DNA from: Flavobacterium sp. HTF
GTDB lineage: Bacteria > Bacteroidota > Bacteroidia > Flavobacteriales > Flavobacteriaceae
Direction of reading: 5' to 3'
DNA length: 64,000 bases
NCBI RefSeq assembly: GCF_003105115.1
Contig: NZ_QETH01000011.1
Coordinates: 1-64,000 of the forward strand
Below the pieces are notes generated by a model, which was given only the letters and a program-made list of their open reading frames with translations, ran no database searches and was not told where the DNA came from. The position numbers and the translations under genes are program-made. This document shows positions 27,614 to 36,064 of this stretch, piece after piece (the stretch's first letter is position 1; each line of letters starts with the position of its first letter).

Positions 27614-27691
27614 TATTTTAAGGCTGTTTTACAAGCAAAAAAAATCATGTTAAAAATTTAACCTAAACTGCCTGACTTCAAAAAAACTCCA

Positions 27692-27699
27692 TATATTTG
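27692..27699 (+). promoter_or_regulatory. -7 element TATATTTG of the Bax-inhibitor family gene
   Basis: Perfect TAnnTTTG 24 nt before the ATG at 27724. It overlaps the longer frame that begins at 27697, which is therefore rejected as the start. Confidence 0.6.
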
Positions 27700-27723
27700 A
27701 CATCAATTAAATGTATTAAAAAT

Positions 27724-28494
27724 ATGAGTTTCAATTCAAAAAATCCATTTTTAAGCGACAAGCGTTTTTCATCAAATGCTGTTTCAAGAGCTGAGGAAGT
27801 GCACGAAGCAAAGATTATTGACTACAATCAGGAAATGACTTTATCTGGTACTATCAATAAAACAGCTATTTTATTTTTAATTCTTTGTGGAGCAGCCATG
27901 GTAACATGGTGGATGGCTTTTAACGGAATTAATATAATGTTGCCTGCAATTGGCGGTGCTGTTATAGGACTTATTTTAGTTGTAATTTCTGCATTTAAAC
28001 CACAAGCTTCCCCATATTTGGCTCCAGGTTATGCCTTATTTGAGGGCTTATTTATTGGAGGTATTTCTGCAATCTTCGAAGCCATGTATCCGGGTATAGT
28101 AATTAATGCCGTTGGAGCAACTCTGGTTACCTTCTTAGTTTGCTTAGGTTTGTATAAATTTAAAATTGTAAAAGTTACTGAAACATTCAAATCAGTTGTA
28201 GTGGCAGCGACATTAGCAATTGCAACTTATTACCTAATCTCGTGGTTGGTATCAATGTTTACAAGCTTTACTCCTGTTCATTATGGAAATTCTATGATGA
28301 GTATCGGAATTAGTGTATTTGTTATTGTTATAGCAGCTTTAAACTTATTCTTAGATTTCGATCAAATCGAAAAAGGGGTTCAACAAAGAGTTCCTAAATA
28401 TATGGAATGGTATGGAGCAATGGGACTGATAATTACGTTAGTATGGTTGTACATTGAATTCCTTAGATTGTTATCTAAATTATCGAAAAAATAA
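27724..28494 (+). CDS. Bax inhibitor-1/YccA family membrane protein
   Basis: A 256-residue protein with a hydrophilic N-terminus of about 45 residues and seven transmembrane helices. The YccA-like block SPYLAPGYALFEGLFIGGIS and the C-terminal FLDFDQIEKGVQQRVPKYME then EWYGAMGLIITLVWLYIEFL are typical of the DUF4870-free, TMBIM-type family. Members bind or leak calcium or interact with membrane proteases; the role here is not known. The paired aspartates of the pH sensor appear as LDFDQIE. Confidence 0.88.
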   Translation: MSFNSKNPFLSDKRFSSNAVSRAEEVHEAKIIDYNQEMTLSGTINKTAILFLILCGAAMVTWWMAFNGINIMLPAIGGAVIGLILVVISAFKPQASPYLAPGYALFEGLFIGGISAIFEAMYPGIVINAVGATLVTFLVCLGLYKFKIVKVTETFKSVVVAATLAIATYYLISWLVSMFTSFTPVHYGNSMMSIGISVFVIVIAALNLFLDFDQIEKGVQQRVPKYMEWYGAMGLIITLVWLYIEFLRLLSKLSKK

Positions 28495-28509
28495 TTTTTC
28501 CTAAACATA

Positions 28510-28548
28510 AAAAAAAGCCCTTTTGAGATTTCAAAAAGGCTTTTTTTA
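28510..28548 (+). terminator. Terminator of the Bax-inhibitor family gene
   Basis: AAAAAGCCCTTTTGA pairs with TCAAAAAGGCTTTTT with one mismatch and is followed by T7. Confidence 0.85.
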
Positions 28549-28994
28549 TTCTTTCATGTTACACAAAATCGAAATATACAACTCTGTATTTCACAAAATA
28601 AAAGTACTACTTAGCTTTCTTTTATTTAAAATTTCCTGGATTTTCTTTCGCCTTTTCTAAGTTTTTTTCATGTTTATAAAAAACTTTTTCACTATTATTA
28701 ATTCAAATTATTGATTAAACTTAAAGTCGATATTTTTTATTTGTAATCTTAAACTTACTTTTTATTGATTGTGCTTAATTTTTTTTAAGCATCTCATTTT
28801 TTAAATATAAACTTCGCAATTCGATTTTATAAAACTTAAAATCTTAGGAAAAATACCACTTCGCATCAATAACCATGATTATGTAATAAATTGCATTTAG
28901 TGCAATTTATTACATAATTAATATTTTAACAGCAATTTTTACATGCTATTTATTTTTTTAATACTATAAAATTACATTATTCCAAAATTATGTA
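28549..28994. other. AT-rich intergenic stretch without a gene, contains a long palindrome
   Basis: About 450 nt between the terminator at 28548 and the pectate lyase promoter contain no plausible reading frame on either strand. The composition is above 75% A+T. The only strong structure is the perfect inverted repeat at 28878-28918. Confidence 0.7.
28878..28918. promoter_or_regulatory. Perfect 18-bp inverted repeat upstream of the pectate lyase gene
   Basis: Arms 28878-28895 (ATTATGTAATAAATTGCA) and 28901-28918 are exact complements with the 5-nt spacer TTTAG. No T-tract follows in either direction, so an operator or RNA structure is likelier than a terminator. Confidence 0.6.
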
Positions 28995-29016
28995 TATTTT
29001 TGTGTAATCGATTACA
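28995..29016 (+). promoter_or_regulatory. Pectate lyase promoter with LacI-type palindrome
   Basis: TATTTTTG at 28995-29002 fits the -7 consensus. Immediately after it TGTAATCGATTACA (29003-29016) is a perfect 14-bp palindrome centred on CG that also satisfies the catabolite-response pattern TGWNANCGNTNWCA of LacI/CcpA-family regulators. A protein bound here would cover the transcription start. Confidence 0.55.
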
Positions 29017-29092
29017 ATTTATAACAAAATTGAGTTGATTGCAAAAAACCACAAAAAACTACTTTTAATTTTACTAACTTAAACAAACCACT

Positions 29093-31933
29093 ATGAAAAA
29101 AAACTTACTTTTTCTGGCTGTATTTATGATGACAGTTCAGACATGGGCACAGCAAGTTCAGATCAATGAATCATCAGGATGGCTGGAATCTGCTTTTGTG
29201 AAATGGCAGCCTGTAAGTAATGCTCAAAGCTATAATGTATATTACACAGGCGAAGGCATTACCGATAGAAAAATAGATGATCAGCTTATAAGAAGTTATG
29301 GATCATATTACCGTGCAGATATACCGGGTCTAAAAGCCGGATCATACACGATTAAAGTAAAACCAGTTGTCTCAGGTACTGAAGGAACAGGAAGTACAAC
29401 AGGCAATCTCACCGTTTTGGCACAAGACAGAAATGGATTTGCATTTGACGGAGGAAGAGTCCCTGGAGGATATAAAGCAGACGGAACACCTAAAGACAAC
29501 GCTGTAATTCTGTATATAACTCCCAATACAAAAAATACTATCTCGGTAAACATCACGGGAGCAAGTTCTAATCCTTGTATTGGTCTTCAAAATATTTTGT
29601 ACGCAATTAAAAAGGGACAGGATACCCGTCCTTTTATTATCCGTTTGATTGGAAACATTACAGATATGACAGTAATGGAAGGTGGCGATATTGTAATAGA
29701 AAATGCCAATAACGCAAATAGCTATGTAACTTTTGAAGGTATTGGAAATGATGCTGTAGCGAATGGTTGGGGCGTACGCCTTAAATCGGCATCAAATATT
29801 GAAGTTAGCAATCTTGGTTTTATGAACTGTAACAGTACAGCAGGAGATAATGTGGGAATGCAACAGAATAATGATCACGTTTGGGTTCATAATTGCGATT
29901 TATTCTACGGAAATGCCGGAAGTGATGCAGACCAGATAAAAGGAGATGGTGCGTTAGACAATAAAACATCAACTTATATTACATTGTCTTATAATCACTT
30001 TTGGGACAACGGGAAAGCAAGTCTTTTAGGATTGAGCGAAGGGACAACTTCGGGATTGTATATCACATACCATCATAATTGGTTCGATCACTCTGATTCA
30101 CGCCATCCTCGTGTCAGATACTATTCTGCTCACATTTATAACAATTATTTTGATGGTGTTTCCAAATATGGCTCCGGTTCAACTTTGGGTTCTTCTTTAT
30201 TTGTTGAAGGAAATTATTTCCGTAATAGTAAACATCCAATGTTAACTTCCCTTCAGGGAACTGATATTTGGGACGAAACAAATCAGGTAAATAACGCCGG
30301 AACTATGGGAACCTTCTCTGGTGAAGCAGGAGGTTCTATAAAAGCCTTCAATAATACATTTGATGCTGACAACGCTACTAACAATATGCGTTTTGTAGCT
30401 TATGGAGATACAAATCCATTATATAATATTTCAGGAAAAATTAGCTCAACTACAGATTTTGATGCTTATGTCGCAAGCTCACGAGGTGAAGTAGTGAGCA
30501 GTAATGTTAAATCTAAATCAGGTGCCAATACTTATAATAATTTTGATACTAATGCAGCACTATATGTGAAAAATTTAGTACCCGAACAACCAGCTGTAGC
30601 CAAAACGAAAACGATACAATATTCAGGTCGTATATCAGGTGGCGATCTGAAATGGACATTTAATAATGCAACTGATGATACCTCTTCTCTTGTAATTACA
30701 GCGCTAAAAACTGCACTTACTAACTATACAGGTACATTGGTCTCTGTACAAGGTGAAGGAAACCCTCCAGCCGGAAATCAAACCTTAACCTCAACCTCTA
30801 ATAATAATCAAACCGTTGCAAATGGTACAGCTATTGAATCTATCATTTTTACCTGGGGAGGAGATGCAAGTGATGCGACTGTAACCGGATTACCGGCATC
30901 CGGGCTTAGTTTTACAAAAAATACTACTGCCAAAACCATCACAATAACAGGAACTCCGACTGCAACTGTCTCTTATTCTATAGTGACAACCGGAGCTTCA
31001 GGTTCACCGGCAACAGGTTCAGGAATAATAACTGTGAATGCTGCAGGGACACAAACCCTTACATCAACATCAAATAATAACCAAACAGTTACAAGTGGCA
31101 CAGCAATTGCTTCGATAGTTTTCACCTGGGGAGGAAATGCAACTGATGCAACCGTAACAGGATTACCGGCATCGGGTATTAGTTTTGTAAAAGATACTAC
31201 ATCAAAAACCATCACAATAACCGGAACTCCAACTGCAACTGTATCTTATTCTGTAGCAACAACCGGTACCTCTGGATCACCTGCAACCGGATCTGGAACA
31301 ATAACAGTAATCACAGGTGGGACAGGTGGGACAGGTGGAAGTGAAATTCATAATTTTACAACATCCGGAAAAGCTAGTTCTTTTTACAACATAACAGGAA
31401 ATCTGTCTACAACAAAAGGAACTGTAACTTATAATGGTTTAACACTTACACAATGTCTGAAAATAGAATCATCTACCAGTATAACCTTTACAACAACCCA
31501 GGCAAGCACCCTGACTCTTGTGTTTGTTGAAAGTGCAGGAACAATAAAAGTAGACAATGTTGATAAAGTCGCTTCGGGAGGAATTGTAACCGTTTCATTG
31601 GCAGCAGGAAATCACACTATTTCCAAAAAAGACACATCAAACTTATTCTACATGAGTACAGTTTACAGCGGAGGAACATTGCGTATATCTCAAAATAAAG
31701 AAAAACAAAGTGAAACTCTAAAAACGGTATTGTATCCTAATCCGGTTTCAGAAACTTTGTATGTATCTAACCAAAACGTAGAAAAAATAGAAATTTACAA
31801 TATCTCTGCCGTTTTAGTAAAAAGCTCTGAAAATAGTGAAGCAATAGATATGAGCACTTTACTTCCCGGAACCTATTTTGTTAAGCTTTATACACCACAA
31901 GAAGTATTAAATCAAACCATCATTAAAAAATAA
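29093..31933 (+). CDS. Secreted pectate lyase, polysaccharide lyase family 1, with T9SS sorting domain
   Basis: Cleaves pectate by beta-elimination outside the cell. The 946-residue protein has a signal peptide (ending TWAQ), a fibronectin-III-like domain (about 22-105), a right-handed beta-helix lyase domain (about 115-480) with [18 protein letters not shown] and the [17 protein letters not shown] block whose arginines R337/R340/R342 include the catalytic base and substrate contacts, two tandem 91-residue repeats (30779-31320) of putative Ig-like folds, a GTGGTGG linker, a beta-sandwich of about 110 residues that may bind carbohydrate, and a T9SS type A C-terminal domain starting [14 protein letters not shown] and ending IIKK. 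Single-gene unit with its own promoter and terminator. Confidence 0.9.
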   Translation: MKKNLLFLAVFMMTVQTWAQQVQINESSGWLESAFVKWQPVSNAQSYNVYYTGEGITDRKIDDQLIRSYGSYYRADIPGLKAGSYTIKVKPVVSGTEGTGSTTGNLTVLAQDRNGFAFDGGRVPGGYKADGTPKDNAVILYITPNTKNTISVNITGASSNPCIGLQNILYAIKKGQDTRPFIIRLIGNITDMTVMEGGDIVIENANNANSYVTFEGIGNDAVANGWGVRLKSASNIEVSNLGFMNCNSTAGDNVGMQQNNDHVWVHNCDLFYGNAGSDADQIKGDGALDNKTSTYITLSYNHFWDNGKASLLGLSEGTTSGLYITYHHNWFDHSDSRHPRVRYYSAHIYNNYFDGVSKYGSGSTLGSSLFVEGNYFRNSKHPMLTSLQGTDIWDETNQVNNAGTMGTFSGEAGGSIKAFNNTFDADNATNNMRFVAYGDTNPLYNISGKISSTTDFDAYVASSRGEVVSSNVKSKSGANTYNNFDTNAALYVKNLVPEQPAVAKTKTIQYSGRISGGDLKWTFNNATDDTSSLVITALKTALTNYTGTLVSVQGEGNPPAGNQTLTSTSNNNQTVANGTAIESIIFTWGGDASDATVTGLPASGLSFTKNTTAKTITITGTPTATVSYSIVTTGASGSPATGSGIITVNAAGTQTLTSTSNNNQTVTSGTAIASIVFTWGGNATDATVTGLPASGISFVKDTTSKTITITGTPTATVSYSVATTGTSGSPATGSGTITVITGGTGGTGGSEIHNFTTSGKASSFYNITGNLSTTKGTVTYNGLTLTQCLKIESSTSITFTTTQASTLTLVFVESAGTIKVDNVDKVASGGIVTVSLAAGNHTISKKDTSNLFYMSTVYSGGTLRISQNKEKQSETLKTVLYPNPVSETLYVSNQNVEKIEIYNISAVLVKSSENSEAIDMSTLLPGTYFVKLYTPQEVLNQTIIKK
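30779..31320 (+). repeat. Two tandem repeats of 273 nt inside the pectate lyase gene
   Basis: The units 30779-31051 and 31052-31320 encode nearly the same 91-residue module beginning [13 protein letters not shown] and containing [15 protein letters not shown] and [16 protein letters not shown]. Both DNA and protein are highly similar, indicating a recent internal duplication. Confidence 0.9.
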
Positions 31934-31955
31934 CATTTTATCTTATCTAAAAAAG

Positions 31956-31982
31956 AAAGGCTTCCAAATTTGGAAGCCTTTT
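31956..31982. terminator. Bidirectional terminator between the pectate lyase and aldehyde dehydrogenase genes
   Basis: AAAGGCTTCCAAA and TTTGGAAGCCTTT form a perfect 13-bp stem; both flanks carry A/T runs, so it can serve the two convergent genes. Confidence 0.85.
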
Positions 31983-32001
31983 ATTATTGTCGAAAATAAT
32001 T

Positions 32002-33555
32002 TTACAAATCAAATTTTATTCCCTGTGCTAAAGGCAGACTCGTTGTATAATTAATTGTGTTGGTCTGACGTCTCATGTAAATCTTCCAGGCATCAGAGCC
32101 AGATTCACGGCCACCACCTGTTTCTTTTTCTCCTCCGAAGGCACCTCCGATTTCAGCTCCTGAAGTTCCGATATTTACGTTTGCGATTCCACAATCTGAT
32201 CCTGTTACAGAAAGGAATCTTTCTGCTTCACGCAAATTATTTGTCATAATTGCAGATGATAATCCCTGAGCAACACCATTTTGAAAATCAATTGCATTCT
32301 CTACTTCTCCGGAATATTTAATTAAATATAAAACCGGAGCAAAAGTTTCGTGTTGTACAATTTCAAATGAATTTTTAGCTTCGGCAATGGCAGGTTTTAC
32401 ATAACATCCGCTTTCGTAACCTTCTCCGGAAAGAACTCCGCCCGGAACCAGGATATTACCTCCTTCAGCCACAACTTTATTTAAAGCAGCTCCGTACATT
32501 TCTACTGCATGTGTATCAATAAGCGGTCCGACATGGTTGTTTTCGTCAAGCGGATTTCCTATTCGCAATTGTTTGTAAGCTGCTACTAAGGCATCTTTTA
32601 CTTTATCATAAATACTTTCGTGAATAATCAAACGACGTGTTGATGTACAACGCTGTCCTGCAGTACCTACAGCTCCAAAAACAGCACCAATAACGGTCAT
32701 TTTTATATCAGCATCCGGAGTAACAATGATGGCGTTATTTCCTCCTAACTCAAGCAATGATTTTCCTAAGCGGCCGGCAACTGCCTGTGCTACAATTTTT
32801 CCCATGCGGGTTGAACCGGTAGCAGAAACTAAAGGAATCCTTGTATCTGCAGTCATTAACTCTCCTATTTTGTAATCGCCATTTATCAGACATGAAATTC
32901 CTTCCGGTAAATTATTTTCTTTGATAACCTGTGCAATAATATTTTGGCATGCTATACCACAAAGGGGTGTTTTTTCTGAAGGTTTCCAAACGCAAACATC
33001 TCCTGAAATCCAGGCGAGAGCAGTATTCCATGACCAGACAGCAACCGGAAAGTTAAATGCAGAAATAATCCCTACAACTCCCAATGAATGATACTGTTCA
33101 TACATACGATGGCCCGGTCTTTCTGAATGCATTGTCAATCCGTGTAATTGGCGGGATAAACCCACTGCAAAGTCGCAGATATCTATCATTTCCTGAACTT
33201 CACCATATCCTTCCTGCAACGATTTTCCCATTTCATAAGAAACCAATTTACCAAGAGCTTCTTTATTCTGACGTAGTTTTTCTCCAAACTGGCGAACAAT
33301 TTCTCCACGTTGCGGAGCCGGAATCAATCTGAACGTTTTAAAAGCTTCTGTCGCTGACTGCATTACTCTTTCGTAATCCTGAGGTGTTGACATTTTTACC
33401 GAAGCAATTAATTTTCCGTCAACCGGAGAATAACTTTCCAGGATTTCTCCTGACGAAAAGTTCTGTATACCTGTTGAAGTTCCTTCATTTATCGATTTGA
33501 TGCCCAATTTTTCCAGAGCCTCATTCATTCCAAATTGCGATGCTATTGTTGTCAT
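32002..33555 (-). CDS. Aldehyde dehydrogenase, ALDH7/antiquitin type (probable aminoadipate-semialdehyde dehydrogenase)
   Basis: A 517-residue NAD-dependent aldehyde dehydrogenase. FNFPVAVWSWNTALAWI, SATGSTRMGKIV, the glutamate motif LELGGNNAI and the catalytic cysteine C303 in GQRCTSTRRL are all present; the GQRCTSTRRL and FPVAVWSWN wording is that of the ALDH7 group, which oxidises 2-aminoadipate 6-semialdehyde (piperideine-6-carboxylate) in lysine breakdown. The gene stands alone here, so the pathway assignment rests on family only. Confidence 0.87.
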   Translation of the reverse strand: MTTIASQFGMNEALEKLGIKSINEGTSTGIQNFSSGEILESYSPVDGKLIASVKMSTPQDYERVMQSATEAFKTFRLIPAPQRGEIVRQFGEKLRQNKEALGKLVSYEMGKSLQEGYGEVQEMIDICDFAVGLSRQLHGLTMHSERPGHRMYEQYHSLGVVGIISAFNFPVAVWSWNTALAWISGDVCVWKPSEKTPLCGIACQNIIAQVIKENNLPEGISCLINGDYKIGELMTADTRIPLVSATGSTRMGKIVAQAVAGRLGKSLLELGGNNAIIVTPDADIKMTVIGAVFGAVGTAGQRCTSTRRLIIHESIYDKVKDALVAAYKQLRIGNPLDENNHVGPLIDTHAVEMYGAALNKVVAEGGNILVPGGVLSGEGYESGCYVKPAIAEAKNSFEIVQHETFAPVLYLIKYSGEVENAIDFQNGVAQGLSSAIMTNNLREAERFLSVTGSDCGIANVNIGTSGAEIGGAFGGEKETGGGRESGSDAWKIYMRRQTNTINYTTSLPLAQGIKFDL

Positions 33556-33617
33556 TGTAACTTTTTTAGTTAAAATTGTTATATTTTTATGTAAAGATAT
33601 TATTTCGAACGGAATAT

Positions 33618-33634
33618 CAATTCAATTTGAATTG
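33618..33634. promoter_or_regulatory. 17-bp palindrome in a divergent promoter region
   Basis: CAATTCA-ATT-TGAATTG is a perfect 7-3-7 inverted repeat between the divergent aldehyde dehydrogenase and phosphodiesterase genes. It may be an operator for one or both. Confidence 0.4.
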
Positions 33635-33739
33635 TTAAAATGAGAGTAAATTTAAGGTTAATTAAAATCAATTGCAGGAATAATGAGCAATTTATTCCCT
33701 TTAATTCCTGAAATTTGCAGCATTAAATTTATTTTTATT

Positions 33740-34699
33740 ATGAGTATTTTCAATAGAGTTTTGATTTGTCTGATCTTAATTTCAACAGCTGCTTTTTCTC
33801 AAAAACAACAAAAATCATCTTTTCAGGTAGTTCCTTTAGGAGTAAAAGGTGGTATTGACGAAAAAAATCTTTCAGCTTATTTATTAGCCCCTTCAGACAC
33901 AAAAGATTTTATTTGCCTGGATGCGGGAACAGTAAACGCCGGAATCGAAAAAGCAATTGAAAAGAAAGTTTTCAAAGTTTCTACAAGTGAGGTGTTACGA
34001 AAATATATAAAAGGATATCTGATATCGCATGCGCATCTGGATCATGTTTCAGGATTGATCATTAATTCCCCAGCTGATTCTTCCAAAACCGTTTATGCTA
34101 CAAATAAATGTATGGAAATGATGGAAAATCATTATTTTAATGATCAGACCTGGGCAAATTTTGGAGATAAGGGTGCTGGTTTTCCATTAAAAAAATATCA
34201 TTTTCAAACCTTAAATCCAACGGAAGAAACTGCTGTTTCAAATACAAAAATGACGGTAAAGGCTTTTCCTTTAAGTCATGTTAATCCTTTTGAAAGTACT
34301 GCTTTTTTAATTAAAAATGGCGAGTCGTACGCATTGTATTTAGGTGATACCGGTCCTGACTCTGTTGAAAAAAGTGATAAATTAAAAGCTTTATGGACAG
34401 CAGTTGCGCCTTTGGTTCAAAACAAACAACTAAAAGGTATTTTTATTGAAGTTTCTTTTCCAAATGAGCAGCCCGATCAGTTTTTATTTGGTCATTTAAC
34501 TCCGAATTATTTGATGAAAGAACTTCACATTCTGGAAGATTTAGCCGGAAAAGATTCCCTGAAAAACTTTAAAATTATTATTACTCATTTAAAACCACCT
34601 GCAAAGAATATTGCCAAAATTAAAGAGCAGTTAAAAAATCAAAATGATTTGGGTGTAAAGATTATTTATCCTGAACAAGGGAAAAGATTTGAGTTGTAA
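33740..34699 (+). CDS. Exported class II 3',5'-cyclic-nucleotide phosphodiesterase
   Basis: Hydrolyses cyclic AMP/GMP. The 319-residue protein shows a metallo-beta-lactamase fold with the class II signature HAHLDHVSGL at H97-H102, later ligands SHVNPFESTAF and LGDTGPD, and ITHLKPP. A signal peptide (ILISTAAFSQ) sends it out of the cytoplasm, as for some Vibrio and yeast relatives that act on external or periplasmic cAMP. I prefer the start at 33740 over 33683, since it begins directly with the signal peptide. Divergent from the aldehyde dehydrogenase gene. Confidence 0.85.
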   Translation: MSIFNRVLICLILISTAAFSQKQQKSSFQVVPLGVKGGIDEKNLSAYLLAPSDTKDFICLDAGTVNAGIEKAIEKKVFKVSTSEVLRKYIKGYLISHAHLDHVSGLIINSPADSSKTVYATNKCMEMMENHYFNDQTWANFGDKGAGFPLKKYHFQTLNPTEETAVSNTKMTVKAFPLSHVNPFESTAFLIKNGESYALYLGDTGPDSVEKSDKLKALWTAVAPLVQNKQLKGIFIEVSFPNEQPDQFLFGHLTPNYLMKELHILEDLAGKDSLKNFKIIITHLKPPAKNIAKIKEQLKNQNDLGVKIIYPEQGKRFEL

Positions 34700-34754
34700 G
34701 ATAATAAATTTGTAGGTTATTTTTTATAATTTGGCCAGCCAATTAAATCATATA

Positions 34755-35045
34755 ATGAATATTGTTTGGTCTAAAAAAGCAAATTATAGCTTTTATAAAA
34801 TTCGAAATTATCTTGAAGAATTTTGGAATCCGTTGATTGCTCAAAAATTCATCAACGACGTTTTACACATCATTATTTTATTAGAAAAAAATCCTATGCT
34901 GGGAAAATATAACCCAAATTTAAAGTGCAGGGAAATACTAATTTCTAAGCAAATCAGATTATATTATGATGTAAGTGAGGAATATATCGAATTAATTACA
35001 TTTTACAATAGTCGTCAGAAACCTATAAATCTACTCGATTTATAA
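34755..35045 (+). CDS. RelE/ParE-family toxin-like protein
   Basis: A 96-residue protein of the ParE/RelE fold: W-S-K-K-A near the N-terminus, a helix pair IRNYLEEFWN..IAQKFINDV, the P-x-x-G turn (LEKNPMLGKYNP) and the C-terminal beta sheet CREILISKQIRLYYDV followed by ELITFYNSRQKP. ParE members poison gyrase, RelE members cut ribosomal mRNA; the catalytic residues of RelE are not clearly conserved. A -7-like TAAATTTG lies at 34705-34712. It ends 2 nt from the stop of an opposing HTH gene that looks like its antitoxin, an inverted arrangement. Confidence 0.82.
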   Translation: MNIVWSKKANYSFYKIRNYLEEFWNPLIAQKFINDVLHIIILLEKNPMLGKYNPNLKCREILISKQIRLYYDVSEEYIELITFYNSRQKPINLLDL

Positions 35046-35047
35046 AA

Positions 35048-35359
35048 TCATATAAGATTTTTACTTTTTAATTCAGCCAGCATCTCTTCATGAGTAATAT
35101 AGTCTCCATTTTTTAAATCCAGTTTACCCTGTTCGATATCTGCTTTCAATTCTAATATAAAGTTTTCTTCTGGAGAAATTATTCTGGCAATAGAAAGCAT
35201 TTCGTCCGGTGTAAATGTTTGAGTTTTTAATTTACGATAAAATGTTGGACTGGGTATACCTATTTTTTCAATAATATAATTCTTTTTAAAAGGAGATTTA
35301 CTCATTAATTCCTCAATATCAGTCACTATATTTTTATATGCAATTATTTCCTGTATCAT
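35048..35359 (-). CDS. HTH antitoxin-like protein
   Basis: A 103-residue protein with a helix-turn-helix in KNYIIEKIGIPSPTFYRKLK (about 27-46) and a C-terminal tail ADIEQGKLDLKNGDYITHEE that resembles the toxin-wrapping tails of type II antitoxins. The gene is convergent with the RelE/ParE-like gene rather than upstream of it on the same strand. Its start region overlaps two interleaved inverted repeats, which suggests autoregulation. Pairing with the toxin is an inference from adjacency and the tail motif. Confidence 0.75.
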   Translation of the reverse strand: MIQEIIAYKNIVTDIEELMSKSPFKKNYIIEKIGIPSPTFYRKLKTQTFTPDEMLSIARIISPEENFILELKADIEQGKLDLKNGDYITHEEMLAELKSKNLI

Positions 35360-35403
35360 AATTGATGTATTTATATCTCATATATGATACAAAAATACAT
35401 CAA
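35352..35403 (-). promoter_or_regulatory. Promoter and operator of the antitoxin-like gene
   Basis: On the minus strand TATTTTTG (35397-35390) is a -7 element. Two interleaved perfect inverted repeats surround it: TTGATGTATTT/AAATACATCAA (35362-35372 and 35393-35403) and TGTATCAT/ATGATACA (35352-35359 and 35384-35391, the first covering the start codon). Confidence 0.6.
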
Positions 35404-35431
35404 AACTATAATATAATTGTTATGGTTTAAA

Positions 35432-35971
35432 TTATTTCTTAGCCGTAAACCTTGGATCTGTTTCCATTACAGTTCCGCATTTATCACAGGTTCTTAATTC
35501 TTCTGAATTATAGAAATGTTCAAAATGTGGAAGAAAATCTTTTTCGATATTATGCAATTCAAAAAACACTTCATACAGTTTGTGGTTGCAATTATCACAA
35601 TGCCAAAGCAAACCATCTGTGTAGCCTTTCCCTGCGCGTTTACGCTCGATTACCAGACCAATTGAACCTTCTGAACGAACCGGGGAATGTGGAATTTTTG
35701 CCGGATGCAGGTACATATCACCCGCATTTAAGATCATTTCCTTACGCTCACCATCTTCCTGAATTACAACTTTTATACTGCCTTCTAATTGATAAAACAG
35801 CTCTTCTGTTTCGTTGTAATGATAATCTTTACGGGCATTTGGTCCCGCAACAATCATAACTATATAATCGCCGGAATCTACATACAGATTTTTGTTCCCG
35901 ACTGGTGGTTTCAGTAATTGACGATTTTCCTCAATCCATTTTGTGAGGTTGAAAGGTTTTGCTATTGCCAT
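35432..35971 (-). CDS. nbaC: 3-hydroxyanthranilate 3,4-dioxygenase
   Basis: Opens the ring of 3-hydroxyanthranilate in the kynurenine route of tryptophan breakdown, which also feeds quinolinate/NAD. The 179-residue cupin has the iron ligands in YHYNETEELFYQ (H, E) and YLHPAKIPHSP (H), and the C-terminal rubredoxin-like pair CDNC and CDKC found in bacterial enzymes of this family. Other kynurenine genes are not in the window. Confidence 0.92.
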   Translation of the reverse strand: MAIAKPFNLTKWIEENRQLLKPPVGNKNLYVDSGDYIVMIVAGPNARKDYHYNETEELFYQLEGSIKVVIQEDGERKEMILNAGDMYLHPAKIPHSPVRSEGSIGLVIERKRAGKGYTDGLLWHCDNCNHKLYEVFFELHNIEKDFLPHFEHFYNSEELRTCDKCGTVMETDPRFTAKK

Positions 35972-36064
35972 TTTTTAGCTGCTAAGTTTCTATGAAGCTA
36001 AGTTAAGGAAAAGTTTCCAGTCTTTGCTTTAGTTTTAAGTCACAGTCGTAGTTTTCCACCGTCC

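Noticed and set aside
29003..29016. Reading the CG-centred palindrome as a true catabolite CcpA site
   Set aside because: CcpA belongs to Firmicutes; only the general LacI-family form of the site is claimed, not CcpA itself.
30779..31320. CRISPR-like or mobile repeat in the pectate lyase region
   Set aside because: The repeats are in frame, 273 nt long and encode a protein module; no spacers or cas genes are present anywhere in the window.
31052..31320. Assembly error duplicating a segment of the pectate lyase gene
   Set aside because: The two units differ at many scattered positions, mostly silent or conservative, which a simple assembly duplication would not give.
35452..35859. 135-codon plus-strand frame over the dioxygenase gene
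   Set aside because: Antisense to the conserved 3-hydroxyanthranilate dioxygenase with its cupin and CxxC motifs.
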